NCBI RefSeq assembly: GCF_016862075.1
Contig: NZ_BOMG01000102.1
Coordinates: 100,501 to 164,500, forward strand
DNA from: Actinoplanes couchii
Lineage (GTDB): Bacteria > Actinomycetota > Actinomycetes > Mycobacteriales > Micromonosporaceae
Reading direction: 5' to 3'
DNA length: 64,000 nucleotides
The translations under genes and the position numbers were made by a program. The stretch's first letter is position 1, and the number at the start of each line of letters is the position of its first letter. This document shows positions 55,599 through 64,000 of this stretch, in pieces. The notes below the pieces were generated by a model. That model had not been told where the DNA came from. It was given only the letters and a program-made list of their open reading frames with translations, and did no database searches.

Positions 55599-55960
55599 CG
55601 CGCGGTTGTGGTGATGGCGTTGGCGGATATCGGATGGTAGTTTGCGAAAAGCTGAGAGGTTCACTGACGGGCTGGCGGCGTTCAGGGGGTCAGGGCCGCC
55701 GAATTCTGAGGCGGGCCTAGCGGGATTCTGCCAATGAAGAGCCCGAAAATACTCTCGCCTTTCAGGAAAGATCGCCCAGCAATCGTCTCCGGATCGTCCT
55801 CATGGTGGCGGGCCCGGCTGGGTCATGCAGGCTTGTGGGCAGGAGCGTCGGGTTCTTCTGAGCGCGCTCCTCGGCGGGTGTTCTCTTAAGCACCTTTCTG
55901 CATAGGATGGAGGCCTGGTTGGAGGTTCAGGCCGGCGGTTATAGGTGAAGGGGATCTTCT
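55599..55960. other. Intergenic region before the AIPR gene
   Basis: A 362-bp gap with no gene. A clear ribosome site (GTGAAGGGG) precedes the AIPR start, and the promoter is probably here. Confidence 0.5.
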
Positions 55961-58093
55961 ATGAGTTCAGCTAGACGTAGACCCGGCTACGGCGACACGG
56001 CTCTTCAGGTGCGGCAGGTGGAATCCGCGCTTCGGGCCGTCTATGTTGAGTCGGGCCTGCTGGATCTCGCTGACCTAGAGGATAAACCGCAGGACGAAAG
56101 AGCGCCGCGAGAGATTTCGCGTGCTCTTGCGGCGCAAGCGGTGCGAATGGTTACCGGGTGGGGGGCACGGGATGCCGCTAGCGTCGTGATCGACGGCGAC
56201 GGCGATCAAGGGATTGACGCGATCGCAGTCGTTGAAGGACCCCACCCTCACGTCTATCTAGTTCAAGCTAAGTGGAGTAAGAACGGAAGGGCCAGTTCCG
56301 ATCGGTCGGCTGTGATGGAGCTGCTCGCCGGGCTTCGATTAATTGACGATGAGGATTTCGTTCCGTTCAACTTGCGTGGCCGACCCCTTGCTGAGCTTGC
56401 AAAGACGGTGATGTCCAGCGGGCCAGTTCCTGTGACGCAGGTTATCGTCCTGATGCGCGCGGAACCAGTGACCGCCGGCTTTCTGGCTGCGATCGAGGGT
56501 GGCGAGAACGAATTCAACCGTCATGGCGCAGTGCTGGACAACCGCATCCTTCTTTCTCAAGACGTATGGGCTTCAGTGCGTGAGGACATGGCGCCACAGC
56601 CAGTTGATCTGGAAGCAGAAATCTTTCCTTGGTTTCCTGTCTCTGTTCCATATGAGTCGTACCAGGGGGTAGTGCAGGCGGATCAGGTGGCCGATTGGGT
56701 AGAGCAAGGATCCAATCTTTTCCATTTGAATATCCGTAATCCTCTCGGTCGTACACCTATCAATAATGAGATGATAGAAACCTTAACTGAGGAGCCAGCA
56801 AACTTCTGGTACTTTAATAACGGCGTTACGATCCTCTGTGAGTCGGCTGAGCGGGTGCAGCAGTCGATGCGTTCGCCGCAGTCTCGGCCGCTTCGACTAA
56901 CCTTGAAGAATGCAAGCGTTGTGAACGGTGCGCAGACCGTAAGGTCTGTGGCTCAAGCTGTCGCGGAAGATGAAGAGGCCGCGTCAGCCCAGGTTGGCGT
57001 GCGCATCATTGTGACTGGAAAAGCAACCGATTTCGCCAAGCAGACTACGCAGGCCACTAACCGGCAGAACCGGGTGGAGTCGCGAGACTTCATAGCTTTG
57101 GATCCTGTGCAAGCCGCAATTCTAGAGGAGATGCGCGCCGAACTCGGGCTCGACTACAGTGTTCGCCGCGGAGAGTTGGAACCGGAGCCCGACACCGGAT
57201 GCTCCGTCGTCGAGGCCGCTTGCGCTCTGGCTTGCGCTCACCCTGATAGTCAATATGCTGCGCGTCTCGCGACAACGCTGGATGTGTTGTGGGAACGAGG
57301 GACGCAAGGGATTTACGATATCCTTTTCCGGCCGCAGCCGGGAGTATATCTCCTCTGGAACGCTGTGCAGGTTCTTCGAGAGGTGCGGCGAACCCTTCAT
57401 GACCTCCGTCCTCGTTTCGAGGGCCGTGGAGCCGCACTGATAGACCATGGGGTCTATCTACTTGCGCACCTGACATTCCAGCGACTCGACACAGAGGCTA
57501 TTGACGAGCCCGACCCTACGCTCGAATGGATTGCTCGGGCAAGAGATCAGGTCGGCGCATTGCTGGAAGACCTGTTGCCTCTGGTTGCTTCGGTCATTGA
57601 TAACCTCTACTCGGACCGTTCGCAGATTCGGTCAGTTTGCGCGGATGTTGACCGCTGCCGCGAGATCACCCAGAGCATTCTATCCGGAAGCGTTCCGAGT
57701 GATGGCGGTGCGCGGAGCAAGTATCGCCGCGTTCCTCCCACTAGGAGAAAGCGCCGACCCAATGCCGTGTCAGTTATTATTGACCGAGGGCTGTTGGAAG
57801 AAGGGGCGGCATTGGGATTGGTAATTCTCAATGCGACTGAAGTGTCGGCTATGCAACCCTGGCTGTTGCAGGATTCTCGACGGTCGAAGGCCACATGGGT
57901 TCCTCACCGTTCTAGGCCGATCCTGTGGGCGGTCGATGGCCAACAATATTCCCCGTCCGGTCTCATCATAGAGATGTGGGAGCAAGCCGGTTGGGGGAAG
58001 CATCCGGTGGCAGTTCAGGGAACGGCACGCTGGGCAGTCGAGTCCGGAGAAACGCTTGCAGAACTAGCGTGGCGTGACTTGCAGGACGAGTGA
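55961..58093 (+). CDS. AIPR family (abortive infection phage resistance) protein with nuclease-like N-terminus
   Basis: A 710-aa protein. The central AIPR signature is NIRNPLGRTPINNEMIETL, NFWYFNNGVTIL (from 281) and NASVVNGAQTVRSV, then TQATNRQNRVESRDFIALD. The N-terminus has a PD-(D/E)xK-like pattern: DQGIDAIAVVEG (Asp86) and YLVQAKW (Gln102-x-Lys104). AIPR proteins were first linked to lactococcal abortive infection and are common in defence islands. The C-terminal 200 residues are a separate unknown domain. It stands between the type I system and the STAND gene and may be a stand-alone defence effector. Confidence 0.88.
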   Translation: MSSARRRPGYGDTALQVRQVESALRAVYVESGLLDLADLEDKPQDERAPREISRALAAQAVRMVTGWGARDAASVVIDGDGDQGIDAIAVVEGPHPHVYLVQAKWSKNGRASSDRSAVMELLAGLRLIDDEDFVPFNLRGRPLAELAKTVMSSGPVPVTQVIVLMRAEPVTAGFLAAIEGGENEFNRHGAVLDNRILLSQDVWASVREDMAPQPVDLEAEIFPWFPVSVPYESYQGVVQADQVADWVEQGSNLFHLNIRNPLGRTPINNEMIETLTEEPANFWYFNNGVTILCESAERVQQSMRSPQSRPLRLTLKNASVVNGAQTVRSVAQAVAEDEEAASAQVGVRIIVTGKATDFAKQTTQATNRQNRVESRDFIALDPVQAAILEEMRAELGLDYSVRRGELEPEPDTGCSVVEAACALACAHPDSQYAARLATTLDVLWERGTQGIYDILFRPQPGVYLLWNAVQVLREVRRTLHDLRPRFEGRGAALIDHGVYLLAHLTFQRLDTEAIDEPDPTLEWIARARDQVGALLEDLLPLVASVIDNLYSDRSQIRSVCADVDRCREITQSILSGSVPSDGGARSKYRRVPPTRRKRRPNAVSVIIDRGLLEEGAALGLVILNATEVSAMQPWLLQDSRRSKATWVPHRSRPILWAVDGQQYSPSGLIIEMWEQAGWGKHPVAVQGTARWAVESGETLAELAWRDLQDE

Positions 58094-58154
58094 ATAGCCT
58101 GGCTTGCTTAAGCCTCGAACTCGAACACCCTGGTTCGGGATGCTTGCGTACCTG

Positions 58155-58372
58155 TGGCTATGACGGTGTCGTTGGCCCCACCAGGGGCGACTTGAAGTGG
58201 CTCCACCTGAGCCCAAGATCCCCACTATGACGGTTTCGTCTGGCCCCAGTTCTCACCAGGCATTACTCGCCGTGAAGATCGGGAAGTGGGGCCGATTCAA
58301 GCCGTCTCTGTTGGCTTCAGGTGGGGCCACCGCAAGCCGTCATGGGTGGGGCCAGCGACACCGTCATAGCCA
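58155..58372. mobile_element. 218-bp MITE-like non-autonomous transposon
   Basis: Terminal inverted repeats of 28 bp (58155-58182 and 58345-58372, beginning TGGCTATGACGGTGTCG) match with one mismatch. They are flanked by an exact 6-bp direct repeat, TACCTG (58149-58154 and 58373-58378), the target duplication. Inside are further GACGGT.TCG..TGGCCCCA and GTGGGGCCA motifs, like the multiple terminal repeats of IS21-family elements. No transposase is encoded. The insertion lies between the convergent AIPR and STAND genes and breaks neither. Confidence 0.85.
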
Positions 58373-58411
58373 TACCTGACGCTCTCTGATCAGGGTGCCA
58401 GCCACTGGTGC

Positions 58412-61400
58412 CTATTCCGGCCGTTGCAGCATTCCTATGCCGAGCTCCATGTCGATAGCGACCGCTACGGTTAGCACTTGGTCGCGCATCTGGCGCGCCT
58501 GTGGGTGCCCAGCGCGGATGAGTTCGAGGCATCGGGTGATAGCGGTGTGGGCTGAGCGATGTTCGTTCGCGCCGAAATGAGCCTGGGCTAGCTGGAATTC
58601 GATGAGAATCAGATCGCTACTGTCTGGCCCATAGACTTCGATCTCGAGAGCGCGGGCCTTGCTCAGGCAGTCGACAGCTTCGACGAAGCGGTGCTGGGTC
58701 TGGTGGAGCAGGCCGAGGTTGAAGTATGCACTGTCGAGGTTGACGCGGTAGGGGTCACCGCCCGTGCGAAGTATCGCGATGGCCGCTTCCAGGTCGACTT
58801 GAGCCCGATCAGGATCTCCAGCCTCTAGCGCCATCCGGCCACGCACCTGTAGGAAACCGCCTCGTGCCAATGAGTTGTCGCCTCGTGGTGAAGCCAGCAG
58901 CAAGCCCTGGTCGACGAGTACGCGTGCCTCGTCCGAGTGTCCGAGATCAAGAAGCGCATTCACCAGGGCGAGGATGATTTCTGTAGTGTAAACGCCCGGC
59001 AGGTTCTCGACGGCGGTGTAGGCGGCTCGCAGATGAGGTAGCGCTTCCTCGAGCCGACCCGATTCACGCAAAATGATCCCGGCTTGCTTATGTAGCGCGG
59101 CGAGATGATCACGTTGCTGGCCCTCGTCGACGACATCCGGAGTGAGTGACAGCGCAGCCGTAACCCCGGCAAGAGCCTCCTTGCTGAATCCGAGTCCGCG
59201 GTTGATGTCGGCCAGCAGCGACAACCTGAAGATCCGTTCGCGGATATCAAGAACTTGGTCACCATCTGCGAGCGTCACCGCGGCAAAGGCGTCTCGGGCT
59301 TCGGGATAGCGCGCCGCATATGCATAGGTTTGCGCTCGGGCAAGCAGGGCCTCGCGGGTCTCAGAACTGCCGGCGGGGTACAACCTGCTCCACGCATCGA
59401 CCGTGACCAAGGCTTCATCCACCAAGCCGGCCGCACGCTGAGCATTCGCCAGCTGCCGCAGCGCGCCGCTGGATTCGTCGACGGCCAGCGGAATATTTCG
59501 GCCGACTTGGACGCAGCGGGTCAGGTAGGCGATGGCGATGCTCAGCTCGCCGTATCGCATCTGCCAGAGGCCGAGCCAGCCGAGCGCCGCGAAGATGATG
59601 TATGGGTCAGACTCCGTGTCGACGGCATATTCAACGGCTACGGCGATGTGGGATCCGAAGATGGCTGCTCGATTGGCAGCCAATGCCTCATCTTCGCCGT
59701 CGTCTTCGTCTTGGTCCTTGATGGCGCGGGCGCCGTGCAGCAGGAGCACTAGACAAGCCCGCGCCCACGCGGGACGGTCCTGGACGGGAATCTCGTCTCT
59801 GACGACTGTCTGAACGAGCGTATGGGCGTGAAGCATCTCGGCGTTGCGGATCACCAGGCTGAACTGGTGTAAGGCTGCGATGGCTTGATCCCGGACCAGG
59901 ACGTCAGACAAACTCAGGAGAGCAGTTTCCGCGGGGGACGGTCCGTCATCATCAGACCTGACGATCACCTGGTGCTCGAAGATGCTTTCGGGCAAAGGCT
60001 CGGGGGCGACGCAGGCCATGACAGTCGCGAGCGGGAACACCCCGGGCTCGCCCTCAACGGCAATCCGGAAGAACTCACGAATTGCGACGGCCGTGGTTAT
60101 GGGGTGATCCGGTGCCCGCCCGCGCTCCAGCAGTGGCGCAGGTGCCGCCGCCATCCTTTTCAGAAATCCAGAGGCAGAGATGTGCTGAGCGCGGCAGTAG
60201 CTTGCTGCCTGCACCAGACCGAGGGGGTGTCCGTCCAGCACTTCGGCAACCTGTCCCAGCGCTTCGAAGCTTTCATCGGCTAGGATTGACCGCAGGTAGT
60301 TGACGCTTTCCTCCTGGCCCAGCGGGTCGACTTGTAGGTGGGAGAACGCGTCATCGAGATGGGTTGGCGTCGCGGTGATGATGAAACGTGTGCGTGACCG
60401 CCGGGGAATCATTCCTTCCGTCACGGCGGGATCGGTGACGCCATCGATGATCAACAGCAGATGTGGGTCCTCAGGCAGGACAAGTGCCTGTCCCGTCGAA
60501 GGACTCCCCGCGATCGCCGCGGAGTCGAGACGTCGAGGAATGCTGGGCAGCAGCTCGCGCAGTCCCTGCGCCAAGGCTGCGCGGGAGTCAGCCGGCACCA
60601 CTCGAGCGAAGACCACCTCACCGCGCTCCGTCGCGTACTGGCGGGCGAGAGCAGATTTTCCGATTCCCGGCATCCCCGTCAGTACGACTGGCGTCACCTC
60701 CTGATCGGAACCGAGAGACAGAAAGCGGTCAAGCAGGTCCATCTCTGGCGCCCGGCCCACGAACAGCGGGTCGGGTTTCGGTGCGAGAGCGAGTGAAACG
60801 GCTGTTCCGATCTCCGTGACCAGTCGTCGCAGATCCTTGATCGCCACGTAATGCCGATCGAGGCTTGGCCCGGTGCGGGATGCGACGTCGTGCATGAGAC
60901 CCGCCAGCCGCTGGATTCGAGCTGCGGCGGCATCGGGGCGCTGCGTCGACGCAGCGGCCATCCTGCGGACAATCGCCTGGTACGCGTCTTCCGCGCGCAT
61001 CGGATCCAGGCCGAGTTCGGCCATCACCGTCTGCAGATCCCTGATCGCGACTGCATCGATGGTGGTCCGATCAGGCAGCGGTTCCCTGCGAAGCCGCAAG
61101 TCATCAAGGAAGCGACCGGCCTCGTCTACGTCGATAGCGAGATCGTGGGCTAGCTTTTCCGAAGCCTCGCGGCTGGCCCGCGGATTGATCTCGTCGATGA
61201 CATATGGCTTTGCGGTACGGCTGAACCCGTGGTTCGACTCGAACACGTACGTGCCCGACTCGCCCATCGCCTTCCACACGTCGTGCAGGTCGCGGAACAC
61301 GTTTTCGTTCTTGAGGGCCGCGTAACTCCAGTCGTCCTGGCCCGGCTCACGGTGCTTTACCGAGACCAGTTCCTTGCGACCGTCACCGGTCAGCAGGACG

Positions 61401-61573
61401 TAATCCGTGGCCCACTCCAGCACGACACCGATGACCGGGGACGAGCCTGTGAGGTTCTGAATACATCGCAGAGCGACACATTTGTCCTGGTACTCGAATC
61501 GGGCGCGGGTCGGTGGCGCGGTGTTACGAGCATCGCGGAATAGATCGGCGCCTGGCGCGGATATCTCCCTCAC
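58412..61573 (-). CDS. STAND NTPase with N-terminal nuclease-like domain and TPRs (Avs-like defence protein)
   Basis: A 1,053-aa protein from GTG 61571-61573. Residues 20-240 resemble the DUF4297/Cap4 dsDNA nuclease: FEYQDKCVALRCIQ, EWATDYVLL (Asp57) and ELVSVKHRE (Glu68, Lys73); the usual Gln of QxK is Ser71. Residues about 285-600 are an NB-ARC/NACHT-type NTPase with Walker A GMPGIGKSALA (about 299-309), Walker B LLLIIDGV and the sensor-like RTRFIITATP. Residues 700-1053 are TPRs (ETREALLARAQTYAYAARYPEARDAF and more). Antiviral STAND proteins (Avs) sense a phage protein through the repeat region and then activate the effector. This role is inferred from architecture and the defence-island setting. 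Confidence 0.85.
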   Translation of the reverse strand: MREISAPGADLFRDARNTAPPTRARFEYQDKCVALRCIQNLTGSSPVIGVVLEWATDYVLLTGDGRKELVSVKHREPGQDDWSYAALKNENVFRDLHDVWKAMGESGTYVFESNHGFSRTAKPYVIDEINPRASREASEKLAHDLAIDVDEAGRFLDDLRLRREPLPDRTTIDAVAIRDLQTVMAELGLDPMRAEDAYQAIVRRMAAASTQRPDAAAARIQRLAGLMHDVASRTGPSLDRHYVAIKDLRRLVTEIGTAVSLALAPKPDPLFVGRAPEMDLLDRFLSLGSDQEVTPVVLTGMPGIGKSALARQYATERGEVVFARVVPADSRAALAQGLRELLPSIPRRLDSAAIAGSPSTGQALVLPEDPHLLLIIDGVTDPAVTEGMIPRRSRTRFIITATPTHLDDAFSHLQVDPLGQEESVNYLRSILADESFEALGQVAEVLDGHPLGLVQAASYCRAQHISASGFLKRMAAAPAPLLERGRAPDHPITTAVAIREFFRIAVEGEPGVFPLATVMACVAPEPLPESIFEHQVIVRSDDDGPSPAETALLSLSDVLVRDQAIAALHQFSLVIRNAEMLHAHTLVQTVVRDEIPVQDRPAWARACLVLLLHGARAIKDQDEDDGEDEALAANRAAIFGSHIAVAVEYAVDTESDPYIIFAALGWLGLWQMRYGELSIAIAYLTRCVQVGRNIPLAVDESSGALRQLANAQRAAGLVDEALVTVDAWSRLYPAGSSETREALLARAQTYAYAARYPEARDAFAAVTLADGDQVLDIRERIFRLSLLADINRGLGFSKEALAGVTAALSLTPDVVDEGQQRDHLAALHKQAGIILRESGRLEEALPHLRAAYTAVENLPGVYTTEIILALVNALLDLGHSDEARVLVDQGLLLASPRGDNSLARGGFLQVRGRMALEAGDPDRAQVDLEAAIAILRTGGDPYRVNLDSAYFNLGLLHQTQHRFVEAVDCLSKARALEIEVYGPDSSDLILIEFQLAQAHFGANEHRSAHTAITRCLELIRAGHPQARQMRDQVLTVAVAIDMELGIGMLQRPE

Positions 61574-61739
61574 AGAGGCATGATAGGTAACCTGGCGGCA
61601 GTCGGATCCCGCAGACAGGCCGAGGTGGACAGTTCGCGTGCCCAAGAGCAGGAAACGCCCCGTAAAGCGGCGACGATCCTCGTCATCACCAACGGTCCGG
61701 ACGTCTGCCGAGCAAAGCCATGCCGGGCCGGCACCGAGA

Positions 61740-62309
61740 ATGACCGAGGGGATGGATACGGGGGACCATGTCCGGCGGGCACTCGCAGACACCGCTGCGC
61801 ACGGCAGCCTCCTATTGGCGCGCGATCCAACGATGGCGACCCTTACCCACACTCGCTCGGTGACTCGCGACACGGGCGAGTCCGAAGCCGGCGGCGGCCT
61901 GCCGGTGGTTTTGGTCGAGGTGGTCAACTTCAGGGCCCTACAGTCCGAGGGCCAGCTCTATCCGCTCACTATGGCGCTCGCTGGCAAGCTGGGCCTTGCC
62001 CAGGCACAGGCGGGCATGACTCCGTCCAGCGCCGTCAACTGGACGTTCCGCGACGGACCACGCTGCGAACTCCGGGATCCAACTGGGGCCGTACTGGCCC
62101 GCTTCCGGCATGCGATCGACCCACGTTGGCAGGCCGCAGCGCGAGTATCTGGAACGGTCCTTGTGTTGTACGGCGGTGCGCTCGGGGTGCGGCCCCCCGA
62201 TGGATTAGCGGCCGCCTCGTATGACGATCGAACGCGTAACCAAGAGCTACACGCCTCGCTCGCGGCTGGAGAGGTGCTGGCCGGAGTCGTCACCTACCTC
62301 CAAGAATAG
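61740..62309 (+). CDS. Hypothetical protein divergent from the STAND gene
   Basis: A 189-aa protein. The start could be ATG 61740 or 61752. It has GLPVVLVEVVNFRALQSEGQLYPLTMALAGKLGLAQAQAGMTPSSAVNWTFRDG and later HAIDPRWQAAARVSGTVLVLYGGALGVRPPDG, a compact alpha/beta fold that I do not recognise. It lacks a signal peptide and cysteine motifs. The 166-bp gap to the STAND gene would hold both promoters. It may be an accessory part of the defence system or unrelated. Confidence 0.6.
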   Translation: MTEGMDTGDHVRRALADTAAHGSLLLARDPTMATLTHTRSVTRDTGESEAGGGLPVVLVEVVNFRALQSEGQLYPLTMALAGKLGLAQAQAGMTPSSAVNWTFRDGPRCELRDPTGAVLARFRHAIDPRWQAAARVSGTVLVLYGGALGVRPPDGLAAASYDDRTRNQELHASLAAGEVLAGVVTYLQE

Positions 62310-62631
62310 CTAGCAGCTGGTAGTAGACGGGTGAGTCCGGTAGCTGCAACGCGAAATCGCTCTGATCTCAGCGCCGCAGCGAACAACACGTTGGCGCGAT
62401 GATCTCTGCCCGAACCCAGGACGGGGACGTACTCGCCGAGGTGCGGGTGCCATAACCGAAGGCGTGCGCTCCGGCCGCGGTTGCCCAATGGGTACCGCGC
62501 GTACGGGTTCGACGCGTGCCGGGATCTGCTCGACGCGCTGACCGTGATCCCGGCACTGCTACTGCGGTCTCCTCTGCGGGCATGGCGGCCGGGCGGGGAC
62601 GCGGGTCCTTGCGTTGCCCGTCCCGGCAGGA
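62310..62631. other. Gene-free stretch between convergent genes
   Basis: About 322 bp. Frames here have Arg/Ser-rich products typical of GC-rich noncoding DNA, and I see no credible gene. Confidence 0.45.
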
Positions 62632-63054
62632 TCAGTATCCAATGCAGCGCTGGGCGCAGAGCCCGGCGACGTAATCCTCGACCTCGGGCCGCCATTCGAA
62701 CCATTCATGGCCCAGGTCGAGGTGCCTGAAGCGGTTCTGCTCGGTGGTTTCGAGGGCGCGCCGGGCTGCTGCGTCCGGCTGGTAGATGACGTGCCGCACG
62801 ACCATGTAGGCGGGGTTCCCGTTCCGGAAGGCCGGCAGCCGGGTGTTCGGATCCCCACTCTGACCGATCTTGAAGTGTTCGGGGTCGCCGTTCGGTGGCC
62901 GCCGTGGCGGATAGGCGTAGACAAAGTAGACCCCGGGAATGTTGTGTGGGTCGTACGGTGGGTAGTCGGGGTCGGTCATCACCTCTTTGGGGTTGCCCCG
63001 ATGCCAGTCGATGAGCCGTGCGATCTGCTCCTGGTCCTTTCCGACCGACCTCAT
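62632..63054 (-). CDS. Small GIY-YIG-like (T5orf172-type) nuclease domain protein
   Basis: A 140-aa protein. GVYFVYAYPP (41-50) stands for GIY and FKIGQSGDPNTRLPAFRNGNP (61-81) for YIG with the conserved Arg72; ETTEQNRFRHLDLGHEWF supplies the Glu and the conserved W/F. This is the pattern of T5orf172/MUG113-type GIY-YIG domains, seen in phage and defence genes. It has no extra domain. Whether it is active is open, as the first Tyr of YIG is Lys. Confidence 0.75.
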   Translation of the reverse strand: MRSVGKDQEQIARLIDWHRGNPKEVMTDPDYPPYDPHNIPGVYFVYAYPPRRPPNGDPEHFKIGQSGDPNTRLPAFRNGNPAYMVVRHVIYQPDAAARRALETTEQNRFRHLDLGHEWFEWRPEVEDYVAGLCAQRCIGY

Positions 63055-63568
63055 CCCCGCGGCCCGCGCAGCATGTGGATGCGGGCCTGGTGGTGATCGC
63101 TGTCAGAGCCGGCGTGCGGGCCGACCGCGGAGGTGGTCCAGGAGCACGGTCCGGCAGTGCCGGGGGCCGCGGATGCGGAGGAGGACGTCATGACTGATTG
63201 TTGTAGCGCACGGGCGCATCTTCGTATGTCCCCGGTGTGCGGGTGACCGGAACTCCTCAACTTGACGGAGCTTCTGACCCACAGTGCCACGGGCACCATT
63301 CGTGGTTGGCGCATATCGGTACTGACGCGGACGCCCGCGCCACACGTCGCCATCGGCAACCACATGGGCGGCCCCGGGGGCGGCGACGGCCCCGGGCCCA
63401 CAGCCGTGAACACCGCGATCTGACGGGAACCTTGCGAGCCTGTATGCGGCACCGGGCCGAATCAGCCCGGTGCCGCATACGCGAGAACTGACGACATCAC
63501 AAGCAATACGTAGGGGGCGTGGAAACCGTGCGTCACTACATCCCGGTTCGCGAACGTCCGTTTGGCTG
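63055..63568. other. Gene-poor stretch
   Basis: About 514 bp in which short frames exist on both strands but none has convincing composition or start. A strong hairpin at 63442-63480 is the only clear structure. Confidence 0.45.
63442..63480. terminator. Strong symmetrical hairpin
   Basis: Perfect 16-bp arms (GTATGCGGCACCGGGC and complement) around a 7-nt loop. It could terminate transcription of the small gene at 63569, which is read toward it. There is no U-tract. Confidence 0.7.
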
Positions 63569-63772
63569 TCAGCCGCCGTTCTGGAGAACGATCCGCTGAC
63601 CCTGGCTGATCGCCGTCGCCCACTGCGTGAGGTGAGGTTCCGGGATCGGATTACCCCCGTCGGCCGTCCAGTGGCGGGTGAGGAGCGGCCTCACCTCATC
63701 GACCGGACGGCCGGAGCATTCCTCGAAGACCTTGTCCATAACTGGCTGCATCCGGGTGTTGAACCGATCCAC
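63569..63772 (-). CDS. Small conserved-looking hypothetical protein, start possibly further upstream
   Basis: From GTG 63770-63772 it gives 67 aa (MDRFNTRMQPVMDKVFEECS, GRPVDEVRPLLTRHW, PHLTQWATAISQGQRIVL). The frame continues upstream as AKITFKPGSLEKIGRQAV, which fits the start of small phage- or element-borne actinomycete proteins. A GGGGAGG ribosome site lies 4 nt before an ACG (63830-63832), where ATG would be expected (ACG GCG CGA GCC AAG). The gene may thus start at a non-standard ACG and be 87 aa, or have lost its start codon. Function unknown. The rest, to 64000, shows no gene. Confidence 0.6.
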   Translation of the reverse strand: MDRFNTRMQPVMDKVFEECSGRPVDEVRPLLTRHWTADGGNPIPEPHLTQWATAISQGQRIVLQNGG

Positions 63773-64000
63773 AGCCTGACGGCCGATCTTTTCCAGCGAG
63801 CCCGGCTTAAAAGTGATCTTGGCTCGCGCCGTAGCGCCTCCCCGTGAGTAGCATTCGTGCTGTTAGATCAGCGTATGCGCGGTCTTCCGGACCGCCATTA
63901 CGCGATCGAGTGATCGGCGTTGCCCGCCGGTCCGTAAGGTGCCGTAAGATCCACTAGGAGCACGAGAGCGACCCGGCCCCAGGTGTGGGCGTCCGGGCCT

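Noticed and set aside
58155..58372. A CRISPR array or tRNA-like repeat
   Set aside because: There are inverted ends, a target duplication and no regular repeat-spacer pattern; a MITE explains it better.
62294..62704. A 136-codon minus-strand frame between the hypothetical and GIY-YIG genes
   Set aside because: Arg/Ser/Ala-rich composition, overlap with both neighbours and no motif.
63470..63847. A 125-codon plus-strand frame near the right end
   Set aside because: It is antisense to the small minus-strand gene, which has better composition and a ribosome site.

Overview
High-GC DNA with frequent GTG starts, many 4-bp stop/start overlaps, XRE/DUF397 pairs, DUF574 methyltransferases, a GPP34 protein, LAL regulators and large secreted polysaccharide and polyester hydrolases. 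This is an actinomycete, most likely of the Micromonosporaceae (Actinoplanes-like); the genus is an inference. Most calls rest on motifs and family resemblance read by eye; no database search was run.

Bases 1-30,500 look like a chromosomal saprophyte region: the end of a sugar ABC ATPase gene, a TetR/SulP pair with a perfect operator, MerR, a P450, a secreted CBM2-GH5-X2-CBM46 endoglucanase, a lipoprotein, a frameshifted lipB, an oligosaccharide ABC importer divergent from an intracellular GH43 glycosidase and its LacI regulator, a PRC-barrel protein, a LAL regulator, and a giant subtilase-malectin protein broken by one TGA. Then come a TetR-controlled pair (42-aa Cys peptide plus DsbA-like oxidoreductase), a cutinase of the PET-hydrolase family, an ATP-grasp protein and a frameshifted AraC regulator. 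The palindrome GAAACTTTC stands before both the endoglucanase and the GH43/ABC divergon, suggesting one LacI-type regulon.

At 30,531-30,576 lies the 3' half of a CAT-anticodon tRNA, a typical integration scar. To its right the region becomes accessory: HAD and alpha/beta hydrolases, XRE/DUF397 regulators, an overlapping permease-amidase-GPP34-DUF574 operon, and an FxLD-type class I lanthipeptide cluster (isoaspartyl-type methyltransferase, 53-aa precursor, LanB, LanC, a second elimination-domain protein, an unknown protein and a JmjC-like oxygenase).

After a decayed nnr gene comes a defence island, with clearly lower GC in the restriction genes: a type I system whose HsdM is fused to a single half-HsdS, HsdR, an AIPR protein with a nuclease-like N-terminus, a 218-bp MITE with exact target duplication, a nuclease-NTPase-TPR STAND protein resembling Avs sensors, and a small GIY-YIG protein. 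The best candidates for undescribed biology are the STAND/AIPR/M-S-fusion group, the lanthipeptide cluster with its oxygenase, and the 42-aa peptide coupled to the DsbA-like enzyme. Several genes carry single-base lesions (lipB, subtilase, AraC, nnr), which may be real decay or assembly errors.
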